Below the pieces are notes generated by a model. That model saw nothing but the letters and a program-made list of their open reading frames with translations. It was not told where the DNA came from and ran no database searches. A DNA stretch of 64,000 nt from contig JACPQD010000021.1 of NCBI GenBank assembly GCA_016190665.1, forward strand, positions 1 to 64,000, in the 5' to 3' direction. Origin of the DNA: Chloroflexota bacterium. GTDB taxonomy: Bacteria; Chloroflexota; Dehalococcoidia; JACPQD01. Shown here one piece after another: positions 24,864 through 32,277 of this stretch (its first letter is position 1; every line of letters begins with the position of its first letter). The translations under genes and the position numbers were made by a program.

Positions 24864-25436
24864 ATGGTTGAGACATTGCGAATGACGGTACTCAGTCCCG
24901 AGGCCGATGTTGAGACTGTGAGGGTCCAGTCGTGCCGGAGGCTGGATAGCCTTGAGGGTAAAGTTATAGGGCTGATAGAGAACGGCTTTGACGGGGCTGA
25001 TTATTACATGAGGGCCTTGGAGGACAGGCTCCACCAGGTCTTTCCCAGGATCGAGACTGTTTACGTGCAGAAGCCCGATCCAACTCGCCCGGCCGCCGGA
25101 GAGATGTACGAGGAGGCGCTGAAGAAATGTGACGCTGTGATAGTGGGGGTGGGGGGCTGAGGCTCCTGCACGTCGGGCTGTACGCACGACGCCATCGCCA
25201 TAGAGAAACGGGGGCTGCCGGCCGTGGCCGTGATCCACGATTACTTTGAGGGGGCCTCCCGAGCTCAAGCCAAGCTGCTGGGCATTGATGACCTGAAGAT
25301 CGCCGCCTTGCGGAGGCCGCGCGCCACTGATACTGAGGAGATGAGACGCGAAGCGGTGAAGATGCTTTTCGAGCAGGTGGTCAACTGCCTGACGGCTGCC
25401 GCTGAACCGGAAGCGGCGATGGCGCCAGAGGGCTAG
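24864..25436 (+). CDS. UGSC-family selenoprotein, copy 2 (UGA read as Sec99)
   Basis: ORF 24864-25160 ends in TGA, but the same frame continues open to TAG at 25436. Read through, it is a 190-aa protein with VGVGGUGSCTSGCTHDAI, the UGSC signature plus an extra Cys three residues further on. A hairpin CGTCG-(11 nt)-CGACG starts 10 nt after the UGA. The N-terminal region has LEGKVIGLIENGFDGADYY, and post-U sequence IEKRGLPAVAVIHDYFEG parallels copy 1. The short ORF-track piece at 25224 is its C-terminal part. Sec insertion needs SelA-D, absent from this window, so the reading rests on frame conservation, the hairpin and two paralogues with the same architecture. Confidence 0.87.
25171..25191 (+). 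promoter_or_regulatory. Candidate bacterial SECIS hairpin (copy 2)
   Basis: CGTCG, loop GGCTGTACGCA, CGACG, beginning 10 nt downstream of the in-frame UGA. Size and distance fit an intragenic bacterial SECIS. Confidence 0.55.
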
Positions 25437-25543
25437 CCGGGTACGCGCGTCTTAGGCGGTAGTACGGCCTCACGCCCTCCAGGCGTCCACCGTTCGAATA
25501 TTGACGGGTAGGTTCTGAACGTCCTAATACATGATTCAAACTA

Positions 25544-25571
25544 TTGACAGGTCAGATGGCGGCCTTATAGT
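25544..25571 (+). promoter_or_regulatory. Sigma-70 promoter of the SnoaL-like gene
   Basis: TTGACA, 16-bp spacer, TATAGT, about 30 bp upstream of the ATG at 25604; the ribosome site GAAAGGGG lies between. Confidence 0.65.
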
Positions 25572-25603
25572 AATTGCATCACTTCTGTTAGAAAGGGGTA
25601 GCT

Positions 25604-26017
25604 ATGTTGGAGCAGAATAAAGCCCTGTACCGGCGATGGGTGGAGGAAATACTGAAGAAGAAGGATCTCGGGGCAATTGAGCAGTTTGTCTCCCCGACTC
25701 TCGTGGACCATGATGCTCCACCGGGTTTTCCTCAGGGTCTAGAGGGAGTCAGGCAACTCTTAAGCGCCTATCTGGTCGCTTTCCCTGATCTCGATGCCAC
25801 CATTGAGGATCTAATCGCCGAAGGGGACAAAGTAGTGGCGCGGGTCACGTACAGTGGTACACATAAGGGTGACTTTATGGGCATCGCCCCGACAGGCAAG
25901 CGAATAACAACGAAGGGAATCGAGATTGTGCGCATCACCGGAGATAAGGTGGTCGAGCACTGGGAAAGCTTTGATATGCTGGGTATGATGCAGCAGCTTG
26001 GTGTCGTGCCGAAGTAA
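25604..26017 (+). CDS. SnoaL-like ester cyclase family protein
   Basis: Small protein of 137 aa with the NTF2-like/SnoaL fold. Recognisable blocks are LYRRWVEEI, TLVDHDAPPGFPQGLEGVRQ, FPDLDATIEDLIAEGDKVVARVTYSGTHKG and KGIEIVRITGDKVVEHWESFDMLGMMQQLG. These proteins act as cyclases, isomerases or hydrolases on small hydrophobic ligands; many are uncharacterised. The gene is monocistronic, with its own promoter, between the UGSC pair and tRNA-Asp, and nothing nearby points to a substrate. Confidence 0.85.
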   Translation: MLEQNKALYRRWVEEILKKKDLGAIEQFVSPTLVDHDAPPGFPQGLEGVRQLLSAYLVAFPDLDATIEDLIAEGDKVVARVTYSGTHKGDFMGIAPTGKRITTKGIEIVRITGDKVVEHWESFDMLGMMQQLGVVPK

Positions 26018-26196
26018 GGCCGAGCGGCAGCAAACCCCAAGTGAGTCAGAGTCTAGAGGTCTTCAATCTCGCCCCCAGGAGGTTCCTACCAGAGGGCGCC
26101 GTTTTGGGCGGCGCCGGCTTCCTCGGCAGGGTCCCCTGGGGCAATCTCCTTTTGTGGAGACCGCTCGCAAGCCCTGACGAGACCTGATCCGCCGCC

Positions 26197-26225
26197 TTGA
26201 CACTGAGGCCGGGTATTGATAGAAT
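26197..26225 (+). promoter_or_regulatory. Promoter of tRNA-Asp
   Basis: TTGACA, 17-bp spacer, TAGAAT, about 60 bp upstream of the tRNA. Confidence 0.7.
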
Positions 26226-26288
26226 GACCTTAGGCGCTCCCTGGTGAACTGGCTTCCCAAAGCGCCTGTTTTGTCTTTGTTGGTCTTC

Positions 26289-26362
26289 GGCCCCGTGGTG
26301 TAGCGGTCAAACATGCCACCCTGTCACGGTGGAGATCGTGGGTTCGAATCCCATCGGGGTCG
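26289..26362 (+). tRNA. tRNA-Asp (GTC)
   Basis: Cloverleaf with acceptor GGCCCCG/CGGGGTC (one G-U), anticodon stem CCACC/GGTGG, loop CTGTCAC giving anticodon GTC, and T-loop GGTTCGAATCC. CCA is not encoded (GCTT follows). It is flanked by its own promoter and an intrinsic terminator. Confidence 0.96.
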
Positions 26363-26383
26363 CTTCAAAGGACGCTGGAAACA

Positions 26384-26412
26384 GACGGGCTCCATCGGGC
26401 CCGTCTTTTTTT
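26384..26412 (+). terminator. Intrinsic terminator after tRNA-Asp
   Basis: GACGGGC, loop TCCATCGG, GCCCGTC followed by a run of seven or eight T. Strong Rho-independent terminator. Confidence 0.92.
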
Positions 26413-26597
26413 GGTAGCGCGCCCGTGGTTGTCACCGAAAACGCCAAGGACTACCCTACGGAGGACGTCGCCACGATGGGCTTGCGAGAAGCCTAGGGTC
26501 CTTGTCTCCAGAATCGGCCAGGAAGGCAGACGCTGGTCCCTTGGTCAGACTATCTCAGTGCGTCGGTCGATATTCGGCCATTGAAGAGGAACTCGTC

Positions 26598-27731
26598 TTG
26601 GATTTCAATCTCACCCGGGAACAGGAAATGGTGCGCGCCCTGGCGCGGGAGTTCGCCCGGGAGGAACTGGAACCCAGGGCGCTGGATCTGGACAAGAAAG
26701 GCGAATTCCCCCTCGAACTGGCGCGAAGGATTGGCGAGCTTGGCTTTATGGGGCTGATCGCCTCGAAGGAGTATGGGGGGACTGCCCTGGGCCACCTGGC
26801 GCGGGCCATCGTTATCGAGGAGGTCTCCAAAGTCTACGCACCACTCGGTTTTTACCTGGAAAGCTGCGGCGTGGTCGTCTATTTGCTGGGGGCCTTCGCA
26901 ACCGAGGATCAGAAGAGAGAGTATCTCCCTGGCCTCTGCCGCGGAGACAAGATAGCCGCTTTCGCCCTTACCGAGGCGAGCGGCGGTTCGGACGTGACCG
27001 CATTGCAGGCCAGCGCCAGAGTCGTGGATGGCGGCTACGTTCTGAACGGACGGAAGACCTTCATTAGCCTGGCGGGGGTCGCCGACGTGGTGGTCATCAT
27101 CGCGCGAATGGGGGAGTCCTTCGGCGCTTTTGTTGTGGATGAGGGGACGTCTGGGTTCGAGATAACCCGTGAGGAGGCGCACTTCGGGCTCCGGGGCATA
27201 CCGATGAACGAGTTAGCGCTGACCGATTGCCGGATACCGGGCGAGAACCTTCTCGGCCGGGAAGGCCAGGGTCTGGCCATCGCCATCGCTGGTGTGTCTG
27301 CGGCCGGGCGCACGGGCACGGCGGCCATCGCCTTGGGGATCGCTGGCGGCTGCTACGAGGCCGCCTTGAAGTTCTCCAGGGAGCGCAAGCTCTATGGCAA
27401 TCCCATCGCGGAGTTGCAGGGCGTCCAGTTCATGCTGGTAGACTCGAGCACGGAGATCGAGGCCGCCCGATGGCTGGTGTACAAAGCGGCTGGCCTCCAG
27501 GATGAGGGAAGGACCCCCCGTGAGCTAGCCATCGACATTGCCAGAGCCAAGCTGTTCGCCGGCGAGACTGCAGTCCGAGCGGCCGCCAACGCCATCCGCG
27601 TCATGGGCGGCTACGGAACGACGCCGGAGTACCGCGTGGTGCAGCGGTTCCGTGACGCCATCGAGATACTGCCGAGCTGCGGCACTCAGGAGATAATGAA
27701 GGTCACTATCGGCCGGGGCATTCTGGGCTGA
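26598..27731 (+). CDS. Acyl-CoA dehydrogenase
   Basis: Flavin acyl-CoA dehydrogenase of about 377 aa. TTG 26598 (giving MDFNLTREQEMVRALARE) with GAAGAGGAA upstream matches the family N-terminus; the longer ORF-track start is unlikely. FAD and substrate blocks are CAFALTEASGGSD-like (FALTEASGGSDVTALQ), NGRKTFISLAG and FGLRGIPMNELAL. Near the C-terminus, where MCAD-type enzymes have YEGTSQI with the catalytic Glu, this protein has LPSCGTQEIM, so the base is Cys or lies elsewhere as in isovaleryl-CoA dehydrogenase. Electrons would go to the EtfAB encoded 3 kb away. Substrate unknown. Confidence 0.88.
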   Translation: MDFNLTREQEMVRALAREFAREELEPRALDLDKKGEFPLELARRIGELGFMGLIASKEYGGTALGHLARAIVIEEVSKVYAPLGFYLESCGVVVYLLGAFATEDQKREYLPGLCRGDKIAAFALTEASGGSDVTALQASARVVDGGYVLNGRKTFISLAGVADVVVIIARMGESFGAFVVDEGTSGFEITREEAHFGLRGIPMNELALTDCRIPGENLLGREGQGLAIAIAGVSAAGRTGTAAIALGIAGGCYEAALKFSRERKLYGNPIAELQGVQFMLVDSSTEIEAARWLVYKAAGLQDEGRTPRELAIDIARAKLFAGETAVRAAANAIRVMGGYGTTPEYRVVQRFRDAIEILPSCGTQEIMKVTIGRGILG

Positions 27732-27746
27732 CCGCAGGTTTGGAAT

Positions 27747-27797
27747 GCGCAGGTCCCGACGCATCGGGATCCCGAGGGAGTCGGGACTTGCCTGCGC
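27747..27797. repeat. Long intergenic hairpin
   Basis: GCGCAGGTCCCGAC...GTCGGGACTTGCCTGCGC with a smaller ATCGGGATCCCGA palindrome in its loop, between the convergent acyl-CoA dehydrogenase and multicopper oxidase remnant. It could be a bidirectional terminator or a dispersed palindrome. Confidence 0.6.
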
Positions 27798-27855
27798 TTT
27801 CAAAGCGGCGGCAAGCGCCGCACTCCACATTGCATGCTCGCCTTCTCGCTCCCTG

Positions 27856-28730
27856 CTAACGCATCTGCCCCATCCCAGCATCTCCGGGCGCCTGTTCCGT
27901 GGTCTTCCTGTCTCCCATCGTCCCCGTGGATTCGGGCGTTCCATCCGCTATTTCCCACATCCCCATCATGCCGATATCCTCGTGCTCCAGGATGTGGCAA
28001 TGGAACATGGCCATGCCAGTGAAGTCCTTGACCGGAACCAGCAGGGTTGCGCTGCCCCAGCCGGGCACCACCACAACATCCTTCCATGCTGGACAAGACG
28101 TATACAGGTTCGTATAGTCAAGGTCGCCGCCGTTTATGGATAGGACCTGAAAAGGCGTCATGTGCAGATGGAAGGGGTGGTCCATCATGGAGTAGTTGAC
28201 GATCTGCCAGACCTCGTATTTGTCCAGCTTGGAGCTGACGACCAGCGGTCTGACATCGAAGTCCTGGCCGTTAATGTACCCTCGGCTCATGTTCATGCTG
28301 AGGACCAGAGTTCGCTGCGAAAGAGTGGCAAGGTTAACGGCCGGCCTCTTCGCGTCGGGGTTGACCACGTCCGGCAAATTGTCGGATACCACGTTGCCCT
28401 TCAGGGTTACCGTCATGAGCGTAACCGGCATACCCATGCCCATACCTCCCAAGCCCCCCATGCCCGCCATACCGCCCATTCCCGTCATGCCGCACATTCC
28501 CGTCGTTCCCATGCCGTTCATGCTGTTGAGTCCGAAGGCGCTGCTGCCCATGTTGCCAAAAGCCCCGGGCATTTCAGGGAAACCCGGCACGGTCGGGGGA
28601 CGGCGCCGTTCGGCATTCCGGCGCCACCGAAGACGCCTGGGTTGTACATGTCCGTGCCCGGCATGTAGCCCATCATGCCCATGCCACCCGGTCCCATCAT
28701 GCCACCCATTCCGCCACCTCCCATGCACAT
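27856..28730 (-). pseudogene. Truncated, frameshifted multicopper oxidase
   Basis: The C-terminal cupredoxin domain is clear: MDHPFHLHMTPFQV and MFHCHILEHEDIGMMG carry the type 1 and trinuclear copper ligands. The first two cupredoxin domains of a normal ~500-aa enzyme are missing. Upstream is a Met/Gly-rich segment in another frame (MCMGGGGMGGMMGPGGMG... to NGAVP). It joins PTVPGFPEMPGAFG if one C is added to a 5-C run near 28597. So either a sequencing error in a homopolymer or a real frameshift separates them. It may be a decayed copper oxidase, or a one-domain Met-rich copper protein if the frameshift is an error. Confidence 0.75.
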
Positions 28731-28758
28731 ACCGCAACCACGGCTAACAGGACACCTG

Positions 28759-28796
28759 AACAGAAATCGCCACGAGAGCTCGCGGCGATTTCTGTT
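28759..28796. terminator. Hairpin downstream of acyl-CoA dehydrogenase
   Basis: AACAGAAATCGCC and GGCGATTTCTGTT form a perfect 13-bp stem with a 12-nt loop, just after the stop of the minus-strand acyl-CoA dehydrogenase. A-rich and U-rich arms make it terminator-like. Confidence 0.65.
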
Positions 28797-28828
28797 ATTC
28801 CTGCATTGTGTGGGCGGTTGTAGACGCT

Positions 28829-29989
28829 CTATCTGAAGGCGTCTAAGCCCAAAGCATCGCGGCCCAAGATCAGGCGGTGTATCTCGCTGGTGCCGCCGAA
28901 GATGGTCGGGCCCATGACATCTCGGAAGTGGCGCTCCACGGGGAACTCGTCGCAGTAGCCGTACGCGCCGTGGATCTTTATGGCGTTGGTGCTGGCCCGC
29001 AAGGCCGCTTCGGTGCTGAAAAGCTTGGCTATAGAGGCCTCTCGCTCACAGGGCAGGCCCTTGTCCTTCAGGTAGCCAAGTCTCAGGTAAAGCAGCCGCG
29101 AAGCCTCGGCGTCCACCAGCATATTGGCGATCATCTCCTGGACTAGCTGGAAAGAGCCGATGGGCTTGCCGAACTGGGACCGCTCTTTAGCGTACTTGGC
29201 ACTGGCGTCAGCGCAGGCTTGAATTATCCCGGTGCAAGCCGCTGAAAGGCTGTACCTGACGTTCGCTATTCCTGACACCGTGGTCTGGAAGCCGCGCCCT
29301 ACCTGGCCGATGACGTTGTCTTTCGGTACACGGACGTCCTGGAGCTTGACTTCGCATGTCGGGCAGGCGTGCAGTCCCGTCTTGCCTTCAATGTCCTTCA
29401 CGGAGAGGCCCGGCGTACCCTTTTCCACCAGAATGAGAGCCAGCCCCCTCAGTCCTTTGCTCTTGTCCGTTTGGCAGAGCACCATCAATATATCAGCCGA
29501 GCTCGCGTTGGTTATCCATGTCTTCGCGCCGCTGATAACCCACGAATCGCCGTCCAACTCCGCCTTGGTCTCTACGGAGAGGGCGTCGCTGCCCACGTTC
29601 GGCTCCACGGCGCAGACGCAGCCGGTGATCTCAGCCTTGGCCAGCCTGGGTAGGTACTTCTGTTTCTGCTCATCGGTGCCGAAGTAAACTAATGGCATCT
29701 GGACGAGGGCAACGTGGACAAGGTTGACGATAAGAGACAAGGAAAACCAGGCACCCCCGATCTCCTCACAGATGAGCCCGTGGGTCACCCAATCCATTCC
29801 GGCGCCCCCGTATTCCCGGGGCGCCGTAGTGGAGGTGAGCCCGAGGGCGGCCATCTTCTTGATGATCGCGGCGGGATACTTGTGCGCTCTCTCGTGCTCT
29901 CTGATCACCTCCGGAGTCAGCTCCCGCTGTATGAAATCACGGGTTACCTTGCGGACCATCTCCTGTTGCTTCGTCAGCTCGAAATCCAT
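28829..29989 (-). CDS. Acyl-CoA dehydrogenase
   Basis: Acyl-CoA dehydrogenase, 386 aa, normal length. Blocks: MDFELTKQQEMVRKVTRDF, CAVEPNVGSDALSVETKA, SGAKTWITNASSADI and KTGLHACPTCEVKLQDV. The C-terminal substrate block is GPTIFGGTSEIHRLILGRDAL; the catalytic Glu of the MCAD type is Gly here, so the base must come from another helix as in isovaleryl-CoA dehydrogenase. It is the nearest gene to etfAB on the same strand (155 bp downstream of etfA), so it is likely their electron donor. A repeat lies between them. Confidence 0.9.
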   Translation of the reverse strand: MDFELTKQQEMVRKVTRDFIQRELTPEVIREHERAHKYPAAIIKKMAALGLTSTTAPREYGGAGMDWVTHGLICEEIGGAWFSLSLIVNLVHVALVQMPLVYFGTDEQKQKYLPRLAKAEITGCVCAVEPNVGSDALSVETKAELDGDSWVISGAKTWITNASSADILMVLCQTDKSKGLRGLALILVEKGTPGLSVKDIEGKTGLHACPTCEVKLQDVRVPKDNVIGQVGRGFQTTVSGIANVRYSLSAACTGIIQACADASAKYAKERSQFGKPIGSFQLVQEMIANMLVDAEASRLLYLRLGYLKDKGLPCEREASIAKLFSTEAALRASTNAIKIHGAYGYCDEFPVERHFRDVMGPTIFGGTSEIHRLILGRDALGLDAFR

Positions 29990-30011
29990 TCCTCTCTCCT
30001 TGTAAAGATAG

Positions 30012-30133
30012 AACCACTGATTAACACGGATGGACTCGGATGACGTCTAGAGAACAGTCCTGAGTTCCTGTCTCAGCGATAAGACCTCAGTGTGCTGTCC
30101 CAATCTGGGTAAATTCGTGTCCATCCGTGGTTC
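30012..30133. repeat. Inverted repeat, ACCACGGATGGACACG family
   Basis: AACCACTGATTAACACGGATGGAC on the left and AATTCGTGTCCATCCGTGGTT on the right form an imperfect palindrome with a long spacer, in the gap between etfA and the acyl-CoA dehydrogenase. Confidence 0.7.
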
Positions 30134-30144
30134 CGCATCCGTCT

Positions 30145-31155
30145 CTACCCGTGGCTCCTGGCCTGCCTCAGCTTCTCGGTCAACGCCGGGACTATCTGAT
30201 GCAAGTCGCCGACCACAGCGTAATGCGCGACTTGAAATATCGCCGCCTCCGGATTGCTGTTGATGGCCACTATCACCTCTGAGCCCCTTATCCCGGCCAC
30301 GTGCTGCACGGCCCCGGATATGCCACAGGCGAGGTACAGTTTGGGCGACACCGTCTTCCCTGTCTGGCCGACCTGATGGGTACTGGAAATCCAGCCCGCG
30401 TCCACGACATCGCGGGAGGCGCCCAGCTCGGCGCCCAGCTCTCTGGCCAGGTCCTCCAGGACCTTGAATCTCTCGGGTGCGCCCACTCCACTGCCCCCAG
30501 CAACTATCAGCTCCGCCTCTTCCAGGTTGACGCTGTCCCTGGCTTCCTTCACCCTCGCAAGGACTCTTACTCGGAGGTCCTTGTCCTCCAGCCTTACGGG
30601 TATGGCAATGACCTCGCCCTCTCGGGCGGGGTCTGGCGCCAGCGGCTTCATCACACGGGGGCGCACCGTCGCTATTTGTGGTCTGTGCTCCGGAGTGACG
30701 ATGGTGGCGATGAGGTTGCCGCCGAAGGCGGGACGCGTCTGGACCAGCAGGCGTTGTTCCCTGTCGATGTCTAGGCCCGTGCAGTCCGCAGTCAAGCCTG
30801 TGTTTAGCCTCTGGGCGACCCTTGGCGCCAGGTCCCGGCCGAGATAGGTGGCGCCCACAATAAATATCTCGGGTTTTCGGTCCAGGACCTCTTTGGCTAC
30901 CACCCGGGCATAGGTGTCCGTCCGGTAGTGCTCTAGCTCAGGATGGTCGGCCAGGAATACCTTGTCGGCGCCATAGGCGATGAGCTTCCTACTCATCTCA
31001 CCCACGCCCGAACCGAGCAGGATGGCGGCCAGCGCCACGCCCAGGGCATCGGCCAGCTCCCTGCCCTTGCCCAGCAGCTCGAAAGTGACGCGACGCAGCT
31101 CGCCTTCCCGGTGCTCGGCAAGCACCCATACGCCCCTGTACTCCTGGATGCTCAT
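30145..31155 (-). CDS. etfA: Electron transfer flavoprotein alpha subunit
   Basis: EtfA, 336 aa. The N-terminal domain begins with VWVLAEHREGELRRVTFELLGKGRELA. The FAD-binding C-terminal domain contains GGSGVGAPERF, SSTHQVGQTGKTVSPKLYLACGISGAVQH and INSNPEAAIF, all hallmark EtfA sequences. With EtfB it accepts electrons from acyl-CoA dehydrogenases and passes them to the quinone pool or, in bifurcating types, to ferredoxin. Separated from etfB by 118 bp that contain an inverted repeat, still in the same direction. Confidence 0.96.
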   Translation of the reverse strand: MSIQEYRGVWVLAEHREGELRRVTFELLGKGRELADALGVALAAILLGSGVGEMSRKLIAYGADKVFLADHPELEHYRTDTYARVVAKEVLDRKPEIFIVGATYLGRDLAPRVAQRLNTGLTADCTGLDIDREQRLLVQTRPAFGGNLIATIVTPEHRPQIATVRPRVMKPLAPDPAREGEVIAIPVRLEDKDLRVRVLARVKEARDSVNLEEAELIVAGGSGVGAPERFKVLEDLARELGAELGASRDVVDAGWISSTHQVGQTGKTVSPKLYLACGISGAVQHVAGIRGSEVIVAINSNPEAAIFQVAHYAVVGDLHQIVPALTEKLRQARSHG

Positions 31156-31185
31156 TGCTGGTAACCTCTACTGGATTCCATTGCT

Positions 31186-31252
31186 AACCACGAACCACAC
31201 GAAATACACGAAATCCAAGACCTCTCGGTGTGGTTCGTGCATTTCGTGCTTT
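31186..31252. repeat. Inverted repeat, AACCACGAACCACACGAAATACACG family
   Basis: AACCACGAACCACACGAAATACACGAAAT, spacer, GTGTGGTTCGTGCATTTCGTG: an imperfect palindrome between etfB and etfA. It is nearly identical to the elements at 11.1-11.3 kb. Confidence 0.8.
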
Positions 31253-31273
31253 GTCCCGTTCGTCCGACAGGCG

Positions 31274-32059
31274 CTACACAAAGTGCTTCTCTTCAAGTAT
31301 CGCCAGCAGCTTCTGAACGATTTCCTCCACCGGTCCCCGGACAAACTCGACGTTCCCTGCCGCGAGTTCCGGCGGACCGGCCCGTCGTATCCTGGTCGGC
31401 GACCCGCGCAGGCCGATCTTATTCCTGTCCGCATCGATATCTTCGGCGTGCCAGGTCTCGATTTCCTTCTCATAGGCGTTCATTATGTCAATCATGCTGG
31501 GCAAGCGAGGCACATTAAGGTCCTTGACGACCGTGAGCAGAGCGGGCATCTTCGTCTCCAGCAGCTCGTAGCCATCCTCCAGGGACCGTTTCACTCTGAG
31601 CGTGGCCCCGTCAACCTCAACCTCGCGCACGTAGGTGATCTGAGGCAGGTCAAGAAACTCGGCCAGCTCAGGGCCCACTTGGGCGGTGTCCCCGTCGATT
31701 GCCTGCCGTCCGCATAGAAGCAAATCGAAGGGAGCCAGCTTCTTGAGGGCGCTGCCCAGGGCGTAGGATGTTGCCGACGTGTCGGCGCCGGCAAAGGCCC
31801 TATCGGTCAGCAATATTGCCCGATCGGCGCCCATAGCTATGGCCTCTCGAAGGGCTTCCTCGGCCTGAGGTGGCCCCATGGATATCACCGCGACCGCGGC
31901 GCCATGCTTCTCCTTGAGACGCACTGCCTCCTCGATAGCGTTTTTGTCTTCGGGGTTAATTATGCTGGGAACGCCTTCGCGAATGAGGGAGCCTGTCTTC
32001 GGGTCTATGCGCACCTGCTGCGTATCTGGCACCTGTTTGATACACACGACAATGTTCAA
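31274..32059 (-). CDS. etfB: Electron transfer flavoprotein beta subunit
   Basis: EtfB, 261 aa. Start is TTG 32059 with GGAGAG upstream, giving MNIVVCIKQVPDTQQVRID. The AMP/nucleotide loop region has LLTDRAFAGADTSATSYAL and LLLCGRQAIDGDTAQVGPELAEFL, the EtfB signature; later LPSMIDIMNAYEKEIETW. It is the first gene of the etfBA-acyl-CoA dehydrogenase group and lies divergent from the MaoC-like/CoA-transferase genes. Confidence 0.96.
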   Translation of the reverse strand: MNIVVCIKQVPDTQQVRIDPKTGSLIREGVPSIINPEDKNAIEEAVRLKEKHGAAVAVISMGPPQAEEALREAIAMGADRAILLTDRAFAGADTSATSYALGSALKKLAPFDLLLCGRQAIDGDTAQVGPELAEFLDLPQITYVREVEVDGATLRVKRSLEDGYELLETKMPALLTVVKDLNVPRLPSMIDIMNAYEKEIETWHAEDIDADRNKIGLRGSPTRIRRAGPPELAAGNVEFVRGPVEEIVQKLLAILEEKHFV

Positions 32060-32151
32060 ATCAACTCTCCTTCGCTGGCCATGCTATTCGCCGCGAAGAC
32101 GAAGCAGGTCATCGAACGGTTTCGGAGCCGTCTCTCTCGGACATGCCAATC

Positions 32152-32181
32152 TATGCTATGCCCTGTCGGTTTCTAAGTCAA
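32152..32181 (-). promoter_or_regulatory. Promoter of etfBA
   Basis: Minus strand TTGACT, 18-bp spacer, TAGCAT, about 95 bp upstream of the etfB TTG start, divergent from the promoter at 32200. Confidence 0.55.
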
Positions 32182-32199
32182 GTTTGCCGACACGACCGG

Positions 32200-32228
32200 T
32201 TGACAGCCTCTCTCGGCGATGCTAACAT
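32200..32228 (+). promoter_or_regulatory. Promoter of the MaoC-like/CoA-transferase operon
   Basis: TTGACA, 17-bp spacer, TAACAT. The -10 covers ATG 32227, which rules that codon out as the translation start and supports ATG 32278. Confidence 0.7.
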
Positions 32229-32277
32229 GGCCGACATCGACAAGAGTCAGCGTCACCTTCAAGGAGGTTACTGTTCC

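Noticed and set aside
32143-32277. Longer N-terminus of the MaoC-like protein
   Set aside because: The upstream ATG at 32227 lies within the -10 of a strong promoter, and AAGGAGG precedes ATG 32278.
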